A stretch of DNA of 64,000 nucleotides from Paraburkholderia heleia NBRC 101817 (GCF_000739775.1 NZ_BBJH01000023.1:62001-126000), one strand, 5' to 3'. Positions 8,197-16,604 are shown, counted from the first letter of the stretch. The notes: generated by a model from the letters alone, not told the origin. Translations and numbers: made by a program.

Positions 8197-8272
8197 GGAA
8201 GGATCCTCGCGCGAAGGCAGGGAGCCATTGAGCGGCCGTCGCACTCCCGCCTGATCCGCTACACTGCGCCGC

Positions 8273-8455
8273 TCAGGCTCGTTCCTTTTCCTGCGTGTCG
8301 AACAGCACGCCGCCGGCCACGGCAAACAGCACGATCGTTGCCGTTCCGATCATCCAGGAAAAGTACCAGGCACCGTAGTCGCCGACCACTACGCCGAGTA
8401 CGATCGCGATCACCGCAGCGGCCATGAAGAGCAAAAAGTGTCGCAGGATTTTCAT
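8273..8455 (-). CDS. cydX: CydX-like bd oxidase subunit with extra N-terminal helix (copy 2)
   Basis: The 60-residue protein lies 11 bp after cydB, the standard position of cydX. Its second hydrophobic segment carries WYFSWMIGTATIVLF, matching the CydX core, followed by a short charged tail. An additional first helix (roughly residues 5-27) is absent from classical single-pass CydX. It is a paralogue of the protein at 7164. A role in stabilising the CydAB haem site is inferred from position and motif. Confidence 0.8.
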   Translation of the reverse strand: MKILRHFLLFMAAAVIAIVLGVVVGDYGAWYFSWMIGTATIVLFAVAGGVLFDTQEKERA

Positions 8456-8466
8456 GACTCACTCCT

Positions 8467-9603
8467 TCAATATGCGTGTGGATTCGATTCGACGTGCTCG
8501 GCCTTGACCTTTCCGCGCATGACATAGAACGCCCAACTCGTGTAAGCGATGATCGCCGGCATGAACACTGCCGTCCAGCCGCTCATCCACATGAGCGTGT
8601 TGCGGCTCGAAACTGCATTCCAGACGGTCAGGCTCTGCGACGGGTCACTGGACGACGGCATGAGGAACGGGAAGAGGCTCACGCCAGCGGTACCGATCAC
8701 CCCGATCCAGGCCAGCGCGCCAAGCCACCAGGCGAGCGACGCCCGGCCCGCACGAATGGCAAGCAAACCGAGGGCCATGCCGGCGTAGCCAAGGGCCGGC
8801 ACGATCCACAGCGCGGGGTGCAGGTGGAAGTTGTCGAACCAGGCGCCCTCGGCTCGCGTCACACTCTGCTGCAGCGGGGTCTGCGCAACACCCGGCAGGG
8901 GAGCATGTTCGATACGGTAGCCGCCCAGATGGCTCGCCCAGATTCCACCGATTGTGAAGAGAACGATTGCAATGACGCCGCCCACCGTCGCCGCGCGCCT
9001 TGCCCTGTCCCAAAGTGCGCCGCGCTCGGTACGCCCCATGAGCATCGCGCCACCCATCCAGATCGACAGTGAGAGTGACAGGACCCCGCACATCACGGCG
9101 AAAGGATTGAGCAGACTCAGGAAGCTGCCGGTATAGAACGATGTCAAATCCCAGCCGAAGTGAAACGGCACGCCCAGCAGCATGTTGCCCATGCCGGCGC
9201 CGTACACGATCATGGGTACGGCGCCGCTCACCACCAGTGCCCAGTCCCACGCGTTGCGCCATGCGGGCGTTGGAAGCTTGCTGCGGTATTCGAACCCGAG
9301 GGGCCGCACGATCATCGTCCATAGCAACAACAGCATGACGATGTAGAGTCCCGAAAACGCAGTGGCGTAGATCAGCGGAAAGGCGGCGAAGATCGCACCG
9401 CCCCCGAGAATGAACCAGACCTGGTTGCCGTCCCAGTGCGGCGCTATCGTATTGAGCGCGATACGCCGTTCAGTGTCGGTCCGGCCCACGTAGCGCAGCA
9501 GCGCGCCAACGCCCATGTCCATGCCCACCATGATCGCCAGTCCCATCAGCAGCACGCCGAGGAGCAGCCACCAGAGCACCTTGAAAAATAGATAGAGTTC
9601 CAT
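8467..9603 (-). CDS. cydB: Cytochrome bd ubiquinol oxidase subunit II
   Basis: The 378-residue integral membrane protein is subunit II of the cytochrome bd oxidase. It begins MELYLFFKVLWWLLLGVLLMG and carries the conserved stretch APHWDGNQVWFILGGGA in its first 80 residues. It supports CydA in reducing O2 with quinol at high affinity. Its ATG shares one base with the cydA stop (TAATG) and has AAGGAG within the end of cydA, so translation is coupled. A longer reading frame upstream is an overlap with cydA and is not used. Confidence 0.95.
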   Translation of the reverse strand: MELYLFFKVLWWLLLGVLLMGLAIMVGMDMGVGALLRYVGRTDTERRIALNTIAPHWDGNQVWFILGGGAIFAAFPLIYATAFSGLYIVMLLLLWTMIVRPLGFEYRSKLPTPAWRNAWDWALVVSGAVPMIVYGAGMGNMLLGVPFHFGWDLTSFYTGSFLSLLNPFAVMCGVLSLSLSIWMGGAMLMGRTERGALWDRARRAATVGGVIAIVLFTIGGIWASHLGGYRIEHAPLPGVAQTPLQQSVTRAEGAWFDNFHLHPALWIVPALGYAGMALGLLAIRAGRASLAWWLGALAWIGVIGTAGVSLFPFLMPSSSDPSQSLTVWNAVSSRNTLMWMSGWTAVFMPAIIAYTSWAFYVMRGKVKAEHVESNPHAY

Positions 9604-11195
9604 TAGTGCTCCTTGACAGTTGTGGCGGGCAGCGCGGCTGGTTCGAGGAAGGCTGCCTCGCCGTCCCCATGATGGCTTTCGGGTCCCTTGCGTATCGCCC
9701 GGGTCATCAAAAAGATCTCGACGGCCGCGAAAACCGTATAGATCAGGACGAATCCTGCCAGCGAGAAGATCATGTAGCCCACGCTGTGCGTCGACGCGGA
9801 CATCCAGGTCGGGAGGACGCCGAACACCGTCCACGGCTGGCGGCCCACCTCGGCGGTAATCCAGCCCATCTCGCAGGCGATGAACGGGACGGGAATCATC
9901 CACGGGGCGAGCCTGAGGAACCAGCGGTGGCGCGTGATGTCGCCGCGCAGCGAGAAGATCACCGATATCACGAAGTACGCAAGCATGAGCAAGCCGCAGG
10001 CGACCATCGCGCGGAATACCCAGAAAATCGTGAAGACGTTCGGGATGGCGTCCCGCGACGCACGCGCGATGTCCTCATCCGTCGCGTTCGCGACATCCTG
10101 CCCGCTCGCATAGCGTTTCACGAGAAAGCCGTAGCCAAGGTCGTCCTTGTGGGCGTTGAACTGGGCAAGCGCCGCAGCGTTGCCTGGGTCCGAACTCAGC
10201 ACCTTGAGCGCCTCGACTGCGGGAATGCCGTTGCGGATGCGCCGCGCGGCATCGGCCTCGATGCGGTCGATGCCGGGGACGATCGTGTCGAACGTGTGCG
10301 TGAGGAGCGGTGTCAGGACATAGGGGATCCGGATGCTCCAGGCATTACGCTGCTCGCCCTGCACAGGCCAGGTGGCCACATTGAACGGCGCCGGCGCCTT
10401 TTCCGTCTGCCACATCGCTTCCATGGCCGCCAGCTTCGAGGGCTGCGCGTGGCCGCCAACGAAACCCAGCGCGTCGCCAAGCGTGATCACGCCCGCCACC
10501 GAGAGCACGCCGAACAGGCTCGCCATGCGGAACGAACGCTTCGCGATCTCCATATGCCGGCCGCGGAGCATGTAGTACGCGCTAATGCCAGTCACGAAGA
10601 TGGCGGCCGTGACGTAGCCTGCAATACTCGTGTGGACGAACTTCGTCTGGGCGTCCTCGCTGAAAATCAGCGCCCCGAGGCTCGTTAGCTCCATGCGCAT
10701 GGTCACCGGATTGAACGCCGCCCCCTGGGGGTTCTGCATAAAGCCGTTCGCGACGAGAATCCAGAGCGCCGAGAAGTTCGAACCGAGTGCCACGAGATAG
10801 GTGACGATCAGGTGCTGCGCCTTCGTCAAGCGCCCCCAGCCGAACGCCATCAGGCCAATAAACGTGGACTCCATGAAGAAGGCCATCAGCCCTTCGATGG
10901 CGAGTGGCGCACCGAAGATATCGCCCACGAAGCCCGAGTAAAACGACCAGTTCGTGCCGAACTCGAACTCCATGGTCAGGCCGGTCGCCACCCCGAGGGC
11001 GAAATTGATCAGAAACAGACCGCTCCAGAATTGGGTAATCTCCCGGTAGATCTTCTTGCCGGTAATGACGTAGACGGTCTCCATCACCGCAAGAAGAAAG
11101 GTGAGTCCCAACGTGAGTGGGACAAAGAGAAAGTGATAGAGCGCAGTGGCGGCGAACTGCAACCGCGACAGCTCAACCACGGTATCGTTGATCAT
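9603..11195 (-). CDS. cydA: Cytochrome bd ubiquinol oxidase subunit I
   Basis: The 530-residue protein carries the haems and quinol site of cytochrome bd. It starts MINDTVVELSRLQFA like E. coli CydA. His21 in LYHFLF corresponds to the haem b595 ligand His19, the histidine in KFVHTSIAGY to haem b558 ligand His186, and the methionine in CEMGWITAEVGRQPW to Met393. The length and the segment after residue 250 indicate the long Q-loop form. The start at 11195 is chosen by homology over the ATG at 11336. The cydA-cydB-cydX-ubiV-like order suggests one operon induced when oxygen is scarce, though no FNR box was seen upstream. Confidence 0.95.
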   Translation of the reverse strand: MINDTVVELSRLQFAATALYHFLFVPLTLGLTFLLAVMETVYVITGKKIYREITQFWSGLFLINFALGVATGLTMEFEFGTNWSFYSGFVGDIFGAPLAIEGLMAFFMESTFIGLMAFGWGRLTKAQHLIVTYLVALGSNFSALWILVANGFMQNPQGAAFNPVTMRMELTSLGALIFSEDAQTKFVHTSIAGYVTAAIFVTGISAYYMLRGRHMEIAKRSFRMASLFGVLSVAGVITLGDALGFVGGHAQPSKLAAMEAMWQTEKAPAPFNVATWPVQGEQRNAWSIRIPYVLTPLLTHTFDTIVPGIDRIEADAARRIRNGIPAVEALKVLSSDPGNAAALAQFNAHKDDLGYGFLVKRYASGQDVANATDEDIARASRDAIPNVFTIFWVFRAMVACGLLMLAYFVISVIFSLRGDITRHRWFLRLAPWMIPVPFIACEMGWITAEVGRQPWTVFGVLPTWMSASTHSVGYMIFSLAGFVLIYTVFAAVEIFLMTRAIRKGPESHHGDGEAAFLEPAALPATTVKEH

Positions 11196-11530
11196 GTAAT
11201 GCTCCGCTAAAAGCTGAACGAGCCGAATCCCCGGTCCCCGAACCGCCCGTCGACAGGCAACGAAAGCTCGGGGCGATGGCACTTCGATACAGGAGATCGA
11301 AACCCCCTGAAGGGCGAAGCTTATAAAATGCTGCAAGCCTTAACACTTGCTAATTCTATGTAATCGAGTAATTTTTTTCAGTACGTAATAGGCGTGGCGC
11401 AATGTCGCATGACGGTATCGAATGAATTCCAGGCCCAACAAGGACTGTTACACATCACGTACTTTCATGAATATGCAATAATTGAATTTGAAAGTGTCCA
11501 TTGCAAGCTTGTGATAAATCAGGTGCCACC
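11196..11530. other. Divergent promoter region of cydA and the peroxiredoxin gene
   Basis: This 335-bp gap is AT-rich in its centre (about 11340-11520) compared with its surroundings and must hold both promoters. No clear FNR box, terminator or RNA gene was seen. CTTAA-N6-CTAAT at 11339-11354 is a weak variant of the TTAA boxes found elsewhere. Confidence 0.5.
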
Positions 11531-12172
11531 ATGAGCGACCCTGTAGCAGCAGCACCCCGCGCGCTACGGATCGGAGATCCAGCCCCCGAGTTCCGTGCCA
11601 GAACCACCTGCGGCGAACGCTCGCTTGCGGAATACCGCGGCAGCTGGCTCCTTCTGTTTGCCCATCCCGCCGATTTCACGCCGGTATGCACGAGCGAGTT
11701 CGTCCGCCTTGCTCAGGCGCAGGGCAGCTTCGACTCAATCGGTTGCCGGCTCCTGGGCCTGTCCATCGACAGCCTGTACTCACACCTCGCATGGCTGCGC
11801 GATATTCATACGCATTTTGGCGTCAAGGTGACGTTTCCCATCATCGAGGATCCGTCCATGGCGATCGCCACGGCCTACGGTATGCTCGACCCACTGGCGC
11901 CCGACGCGGCCGCCATCCGGGCCAGTTACGTGATCGATCCGCAGGGGGTGATCCGGGCCATTACCTGGTACCCGCTGAACGTCGGGCGCTCGGTGGACGA
12001 ACAGCTGCGCCTCGTGCGCGCCCTGCAGACCGCGGACAGCTGTGGCGCTTCCACGCCGGAAGGCTGGCAGGAGGGCATGCCGCTGCTGGAACTGGCACCG
12101 ACCTCGCTCTATGACGTCATGCAAGGCGAGCAGGACGGCGCGACCTGGTACTTTCGGGAGCGGAAATTGTGA
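11531..12172 (+). CDS. Peroxiredoxin, Prx6/AhpC-TSA family
   Basis: The 213-residue cytoplasmic protein is a thiol peroxidase that reduces H2O2 and organic peroxides. The peroxidatic cysteine is Cys53 in the motif PADFTPVCTSEF. The length and C-terminal extension with WYPLNVGRSVDE suit the Prx6 (often 1-Cys) subgroup; whether Cys in ADSCGAS (about residue 177) acts as a resolving residue is uncertain. The ATG at 11531 has AGGTG upstream. Its stop overlaps the following ArsR regulator by one base (TGATG), so the two form an operon. Confidence 0.88.
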   Translation: MSDPVAAAPRALRIGDPAPEFRARTTCGERSLAEYRGSWLLLFAHPADFTPVCTSEFVRLAQAQGSFDSIGCRLLGLSIDSLYSHLAWLRDIHTHFGVKVTFPIIEDPSMAIATAYGMLDPLAPDAAAIRASYVIDPQGVIRAITWYPLNVGRSVDEQLRLVRALQTADSCGASTPEGWQEGMPLLELAPTSLYDVMQGEQDGATWYFRERKL

Positions 12173-12576
12173 TGAGTGTCTCATCCGGCGAGTTCGAAGC
12201 ACTCAAGGAGCGGGCGGCCGAAGCAGCGGAAATCATGCGCGTGCTCGGCAACGCGAACCGGCTTCAATTGCTCTGCCAGATCGCTCAGGGCGAGCGATCG
12301 GTGGGCGAACTGGAGGAACAGCTGGACATCCGGCAACCTGCGCTTTCGCAGCAGCTGGCCGAGCTCCGCAAGTCAGGACTTGTCCAGACACGCAGGGAGT
12401 CAAGGTCCATTCTGTATTCGCTGGGGGACGGACGTGCTCGTCTTCTCCTGGAGATGCTGCTCGTCGCGTTCGGCATAAAGACGGCGGCGACCGATGCCGG
12501 GCGAGAAGCGGATCCACGGCGCCCCGCAGCTCGCCAGGTTGGCGACGCCGCGCGATTTGCCCGATTGGGCAAATGA
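12172..12576 (+). CDS. ArsR-family transcriptional regulator
   Basis: This 134-residue winged-helix repressor follows the peroxiredoxin with a TGATG overlap. Residues 20-90 form the ArsR fold: IMRVLGNANRLQLLCQIAQGERSVGELEEQL, then the recognition helix QPALSQQLAELRKSGLV. The cysteine in LLCQIAQGE matches the first redox cysteine of BigR/YgaV-type sulfur and peroxide sensors, but the second cysteine is not evident. It may control its own operon in response to oxidants or reactive sulfur; this is inference. A GTG three bases earlier is an alternative start. Confidence 0.85.
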   Translation: MSVSSGEFEALKERAAEAAEIMRVLGNANRLQLLCQIAQGERSVGELEEQLDIRQPALSQQLAELRKSGLVQTRRESRSILYSLGDGRARLLLEMLLVAFGIKTAATDAGREADPRRPAARQVGDAARFARLGK

Positions 12577-12682
12577 GCCGCCCCTGTACCGTGACCGTAC
12601 TGGGCGCGCATTCCACGCGCCTGATTGGGACTCGAGCGTATTTCGCAGACGTCCCGGTTCTCTCGAACACGAGGCATGGCGG

Positions 12683-13342
12683 TCACAGGAAACAGGGCAT
12701 CCGATAGCCAACGCCCCTGACCGTCATGATCGACTGGGCACCGAGCTTGTCGCGCAAATCATTGACGACCAGATCGACGGCACGCACCGCAACGGGCCGT
12801 CTGCGTCCATAAAGGTGAAAGGCGAGCTCCGAGCGCGTGAAGACCCTCGTTGGTTCATTGGCAAGTGCGATCAGCAGCCGGTACTCGCTATGCCGCAGTG
12901 TCACCGGCATACCGTCGCGCGTCACCCGATGCCCGGCAATGTCGATGCCGAGTTTCCCCATCGACATCGCCCCACGCTCGTGCAGTGAGCGACACATCAA
13001 CTCGCGCACCCTCGAGCCAAGGTCCTGCGCCTCAAAGGGCTGCATCAGATAGTGGTCGGCCCCCTCCTCAATCACGATTTCGGGGCGATCAAACTGATCC
13101 TGAGGCAATACCGCGATGACGACCGCCGTGCCTCCATGGCGGCGGTAGCCTCGCAGCAAGCGCAACGGATTCAGGTTGATGCTTCCGAAATCGATGAGCA
13201 CGAGTTCGTGAACGAGATGCAACAAGCCGAGCTCCGCTTCATATGCGCTGCTCGCCCAGTCGAGGTCATGTCCCGAGCGTTGCATCAGTTCAATGATGGG
13301 CAGCGCACTCGATTCGTCGTCTCCAACCAATAGCCACTTCAC
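12683..13342 (-). CDS. Orphan OmpR-type response regulator with degenerate receiver
   Basis: The 219-residue protein has a receiver (residues 1-115) and an OmpR/PhoB winged helix (about 125-219, ending MTVRGVGYRMPCFL). The acidic pair (GDDE) and the phosphoacceptor position Asp51 (LIDFGS) are kept, but the conserved lysine is replaced by glutamine (LMQPF, Gln101). Phosphorylation signalling may therefore be altered or absent. There is no kinase in the same operon; a QseC-like kinase is encoded 1.5 kb away on the other strand. A TTAA box lies 42-57 bp before its start. Confidence 0.85.
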   Translation of the reverse strand: MKWLLVGDDESSALPIIELMQRSGHDLDWASSAYEAELGLLHLVHELVLIDFGSINLNPLRLLRGYRRHGGTAVVIAVLPQDQFDRPEIVIEEGADHYLMQPFEAQDLGSRVRELMCRSLHERGAMSMGKLGIDIAGHRVTRDGMPVTLRHSEYRLLIALANEPTRVFTRSELAFHLYGRRRPVAVRAVDLVVNDLRDKLGAQSIMTVRGVGYRMPCFL

Positions 13343-13383
13343 ACTACTCTCCCGTCTCCTGCCGACATTGTCGGGCGTGCAGC

Positions 13384-13399
13384 CTTATCCCAACCTTAA
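13384..13399 (+). promoter_or_regulatory. PmrA/QseB-type box CTTAT-N6-CTTAA
   Basis: CTTAT CCCAAC CTTAA lies between the orphan response regulator (start 13342, reverse) and the DUF4148 gene (start 13633). It repeats the spacing and sequence of the boxes at 2945 and 3008, so it may serve either gene. Confidence 0.5.
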
Positions 13400-13632
13400 G
13401 GTTCGGGCCGGTGCAGGAACGCTTTATTTGATTCTGGCTTGGCGCAGGGGCGCTCTCTTCCTGTCCACGCGATCGGGGGTGATGGGCGCGCGCGTTTGCG
13501 CGATTCCCGGCTTTATAAGCAAACCTGATCATGATCGATGACCGCCGAATGTTCGCGTTAACTCGTACATAAGTTTCCCTCTCCAGAATCAGGGTGCAGG
13601 TCTATCCATCCCTCTACCGTCCGGAGGCTTGT

Positions 13633-13956
13633 ATGAAGACGACGATCATCGGGATCGCCAGCATCGGGATGCTGGTCGCGCCGCTCCTTTCCCTTGCGCA
13701 AACGAGCCCCCATCCGACCCGCGCAGAAGTGCGTGCCGAGCTGGTGCAACTCGAAAAAGCCGGCTACCACCCCGCGAGGCGCGACGAGACAACCTATCCA
13801 GGTGACATTCAGGCAGCCGAAGCACGCGTTGCGGCCGAAAAAGCCGCAGGCGGCCTGTCGACGTCCGGAATGGGCGGCAGCACTGGCGGCGCTTCACAGT
13901 CAGGCGACGGCCGCACCTCGCGCCACAGCACATTGCCGCTGTACGAACACCATTAA
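13633..13956 (+). CDS. Exported DUF4148 protein
   Basis: The 107-residue protein has a signal peptide (MKTTIIGIASIGMLVAPLLSLAQ) and the DUF4148 motifs TRAEVRAELVQLEKAGYHPA and YPGDIQAAEARVAAEK, then a glycine/serine-rich tail ending in EHH. It is a paralogue of the protein at 3103. CCGGAGG precedes the ATG at 13633. It is followed directly by the remnant of a third DUF4148 copy and then by a two-component system, as if the three once formed one unit. Function is unknown. Confidence 0.85.
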   Translation: MKTTIIGIASIGMLVAPLLSLAQTSPHPTRAEVRAELVQLEKAGYHPARRDETTYPGDIQAAEARVAAEKAAGGLSTSGMGGSTGGASQSGDGRTSRHSTLPLYEHH

Positions 13957-13970
13957 TCGCATCGCACGCT

Positions 13971-14186
13971 GAGCAGCGCCAACATGCAGGCTACAAGCCG
14001 GGCAGAACACAGTATCCTGCCGATATCCAGGCGCCGGAGGCTCGCGTTACCGCGCGCAACCCTGCGGCCGGTAACGCCGCGACAGCTTGCGGCGGCACGT
14101 CCGCGGCTACACCGCAGGCGGGTCATCGCATCTCGAAGGCGACGTGGGATTCGCTGTACGGGCATCACCGGCACCGGCAAGGATGA
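13971..14186 (+). pseudogene. Remnant of a third DUF4148 gene
   Basis: In the frame starting at 13971 the sequence reads AEQRQHAGYKPGRTQYPADIQ, then APEARVTARNPAAG and a tail ending WDSLYGHH before a stop at 14184-14186. This is the body of a DUF4148 protein without a start codon or signal peptide; it begins only 15 bp after the stop of the intact copy. The likely history is tandem duplication followed by loss of the 5' part. Its stop codon lies just before the response-regulator start, and its end supplies that gene's ribosome site. Confidence 0.75.
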
Positions 14187-14194
14187 GCGATTCG

Positions 14195-14857
14195 ATGCGG
14201 ATACTTCTCGTAGAGGACGACACACTGATTGGCAACGGGCTGCAGCGGGGACTGCAACGCGAGGGCTTCGCAGTTGACTGGGCCCAGGACGGCGACGCCG
14301 CGGCGCTTGCCTTGCGGACCACCCCGTATGGGCTCGTCCTGCTCGATCTTGGGCTGCCGAAACAGGACGGGCTCGCCCTGCTCGCGCGACTGCGTCAGCG
14401 CAAAGACGACACGCCGGTGATCATCATCACCGCCCGGGACGCCGTACCGGACCGTGTCGCGGGCCTCGACGGCGGTGCCGACGACTACATCGTCAAGCCG
14501 TTCGCGCTCGATGAACTGCTCGCGCGCATGCGCGTGGTACGCCGGCGCCAGGCCGGGCATACACGAACCAGTCTGCACGTCGGTCCGCTTCGGCTCGACC
14601 CGGCGCAGCATCGGGTCTGGCTGCGGGAAGTGGAGATACCGATGACGACGCGCGAGTTCGCGCTGCTGCAGGAGCTGATGCAGGATCCCGATATCGTCGT
14701 GTCGCGCGAGCAGCTCGAAGAGCGCATGTACGGCTGGAACGAGGAGATCGGCAGCAACACAATCCAGGTCCATATCCACAACCTGCGCCGCAAACTTGGC
14801 ACACAGGCGATCCGGAACGTCCGTGGAGTCGGCTACCAGATGGGAGAGATCGATTGA
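14195..14857 (+). CDS. OmpR-type response regulator, QseB/PmrA-like
   Basis: The 220-residue regulator has an intact receiver: acidic residues in LLVEDD, phosphoacceptor Asp51 in LLDLGLP, and lysine in IVKPF. A winged-helix DNA-binding domain ends with RNVRGVGYQMGEID. It belongs to the QseB/PmrA group. MRILLVEDD at 14195 is chosen because GGATGAG lies seven bases upstream; starts at 14183 and 14087 are less well supported. Its stop overlaps the TTG start of the cognate kinase. The nearby CTTAA-N6-CTTAT boxes are the expected target type for this group. Confidence 0.9.
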   Translation: MRILLVEDDTLIGNGLQRGLQREGFAVDWAQDGDAAALALRTTPYGLVLLDLGLPKQDGLALLARLRQRKDDTPVIIITARDAVPDRVAGLDGGADDYIVKPFALDELLARMRVVRRRQAGHTRTSLHVGPLRLDPAQHRVWLREVEIPMTTREFALLQELMQDPDIVVSREQLEERMYGWNEEIGSNTIQVHIHNLRRKLGTQAIRNVRGVGYQMGEID

Positions 14858-16257
14858 ATTCGCTACGCCGGCGCCTGCTCTGGTGGCTGCTCCCTGCCAC
14901 GTTGCTCACCGGACTGCTTGCGAGCGCGGCCACCTATCGTGGGGCACTGGCGGAACTGGACGAACTGCTCAACGATCAGCTAAAGGCCGTCGCCCAGCAC
15001 GTCGTGGTCGAGCCCGACGGACACCTGTCGCTGCGAGGTTTGCAGGGCGCGAACGAGGACCGTCTCTCCGGAGAACAGTCTCATGCCGTGCTTCTCCAGG
15101 TCTGGCGCGGCAGCACGTCCGTATTCAGCACGGACATTGACTCGCCTCTTCCGCCGCCTTCCGGGGCGGGTTTCGCAGACATCATCGTCGGGGGGCAGCT
15201 CTGGCACACCTATGTCACGAAGGACGGCGACATGCTCGTGCGCGTCGCGCAGGCAAGGCGCGCGCGTTGGGAAGCGGTGGCCGAGATCGCGATGCACCTG
15301 TTCTGGCCAGTGCTGTCGCTAATCCCCGTGCTTGCCCTCTTTCTGTGGTTCGGGATCGGCTACGGCCTGAGGCCGCTGCGGAATATCGCTGCAAATCTCA
15401 AGCGAAGGGACGCGAACAATATGCAGACCATCGACACCACAGCGATGCCCGGCGAAGTCAAACCGCTGGTTGATGCGCTCAACGATCTGCTGCAGCGCCT
15501 CGACGACGCATTTGCGGCTCAGCGCGATTTCATTGCAGACGCTGCACACGAACTTCGAACGCCAATCATGGGCCTCGGGCTGCAAGCGGACCTGTTGCCG
15601 AAGGCGCTCAACGCAGAAGAACGCGAGCTCATCATCGCACAGATTCGCACAGGCACCGCACGTCTTGCGCATCTCGCCGAACAACTCCTGGCGCTCGCCC
15701 GCCTCGGCCCGGATTCGTTGCCTCCGCCCATGTCCGTTATGGATCTCACCTCATTGGCGCGTTCGGTTGTTGGCGAGCGGGCACGTCTGGCGCAGGCAAA
15801 CGAAATTGACCTCGGCCTCGTCGCCGCTTCGCCCGTGCAGGTTCGCGGCAACGAGGACGGTCTTCGTATCCTGCTCAACAATCTGGTCGACAACGCCATC
15901 CGATATGCTGGCTCGGGTGCGCGTGTCGATGTCGTTGTGCAATGCGAGGACGGTTCGCCGACGCTCTCGGTATGCGATACAGGACCCGGTATCCCCGTGG
16001 AAGATCGCGAGCGGGTGTGGGAGCGCTTTTATCGCGGAAACGGACACGGCGCCTCCGGCAGTGGTCTCGGGCTGTCGATCGTCAGGCACATTGCCGGGCA
16101 ACATCAGGCTGTCGTCGCGCTCGACAGCGGCCCGGACGGCCACGGTCTGACCGTGCGCTTTCGCTTTCCCAGGCCAGTCGCCGAGAGCGGCGCTCCGAAG
16201 ACTTCGAAAACGGACCAGGCGGGCGCGCCCGCTGCCACGGCCCGGCGGGCCGCCTGA
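14854..16257 (+). CDS. Sensor histidine kinase, QseC-like
   Basis: The 467-residue membrane kinase begins at a TTG that overlaps the regulator stop, with GGGAGA upstream. It has a first membrane helix (about residues 8-27), a periplasmic sensor of about 120 residues, a second helix (about 148-170), a HAMP linker, the phosphoacceptor His232 in AAHELRTPI and an ATPase domain with NLVDNAIRYA, DTGPGIP and GSGLGLSIV. It should phosphorylate the adjacent QseB-like regulator. The signal is unknown. The extended Ala/Pro-rich C-terminus (after residue 440) is not part of the catalytic core. Confidence 0.9.
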   Translation: MNSLRRRLLWWLLPATLLTGLLASAATYRGALAELDELLNDQLKAVAQHVVVEPDGHLSLRGLQGANEDRLSGEQSHAVLLQVWRGSTSVFSTDIDSPLPPPSGAGFADIIVGGQLWHTYVTKDGDMLVRVAQARRARWEAVAEIAMHLFWPVLSLIPVLALFLWFGIGYGLRPLRNIAANLKRRDANNMQTIDTTAMPGEVKPLVDALNDLLQRLDDAFAAQRDFIADAAHELRTPIMGLGLQADLLPKALNAEERELIIAQIRTGTARLAHLAEQLLALARLGPDSLPPPMSVMDLTSLARSVVGERARLAQANEIDLGLVAASPVQVRGNEDGLRILLNNLVDNAIRYAGSGARVDVVVQCEDGSPTLSVCDTGPGIPVEDRERVWERFYRGNGHGASGSGLGLSIVRHIAGQHQAVVALDSGPDGHGLTVRFRFPRPVAESGAPKTSKTDQAGAPAATARRAA

Positions 16258-16418
16258 GCGACGTCTTTTTCATGGGCGGGGCGCCTGAAATCATCCCTGC
16301 CTTTCCGTACGTCCTTCGCGTACCGACAATGCAAGATCGGAGTACGCGAGCCGCGATCCGATTTCGAAACGAGCGGCCTTTCAGTCGATGAAATAAAGTG
16401 CCCTCGTCGTTCGGAACA

Positions 16419-16434
16419 ATAAGGCAGCCTTAAG
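16419..16434 (-). promoter_or_regulatory. PmrA/QseB-type box (reverse strand CTTAA-N6-CTTAT)
   Basis: The reverse strand reads CTTAA GGCTGC CTTAT, nearly identical to the box at 2945 (CTTAA GGCTGG CTTAT). It lies downstream of the QseB/QseC-like operon and ahead of a region that ends in a terminator but has no protein gene. Confidence 0.5.
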
Positions 16435-16449
16435 AATTTCTCGCGTAAA

Positions 16450-16604
16450 GTGAGAACATGCGCCTCGCGATGTGATCAACCCGCACCGAGCCATGCCCGC
16501 TTCACGCAGGTGATTCACTGAGCGGCAGTCCTGTCGATTCCGGGCTATTCGCCAGCATCACCTTTCGAAGGCCCCGACCTTGTGAGCGGGGCCTCCTTTT
16601 TTTT
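16450..16604 (+). ncRNA. Candidate small RNA ending in a rho-independent terminator
   Basis: A terminator stands about 310 bp after the nearest upstream stop codon, with a regulatory box in between and no open frame worth calling. That layout fits a small RNA of roughly 100-155 nt. The 5' end is a guess; TAAAGT near 16443 may be a -10 element. An alternative is a long 3' untranslated region of the kinase operon. Confidence 0.35.
16569..16604 (+). terminator. Rho-independent terminator
   Basis: The stem AGGCCCCG (16569-16576) pairs with CGGGGCCT (16587-16594), followed by CC and a run of eight T. Confidence 0.85.

Noticed and set aside
11339..11354. CTTAA-N6-CTAAT near cydA as a fifth PmrA/QseB-type box
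   Set aside because: The second half departs from the pattern and the gap is AT-rich, so a chance match is likely.
11509..11522. TTGTGATAAATCAG near the peroxiredoxin start as an FNR box
   Set aside because: Both half sites are imperfect and it sits only 9 bp before the start codon, unlike the island boxes.
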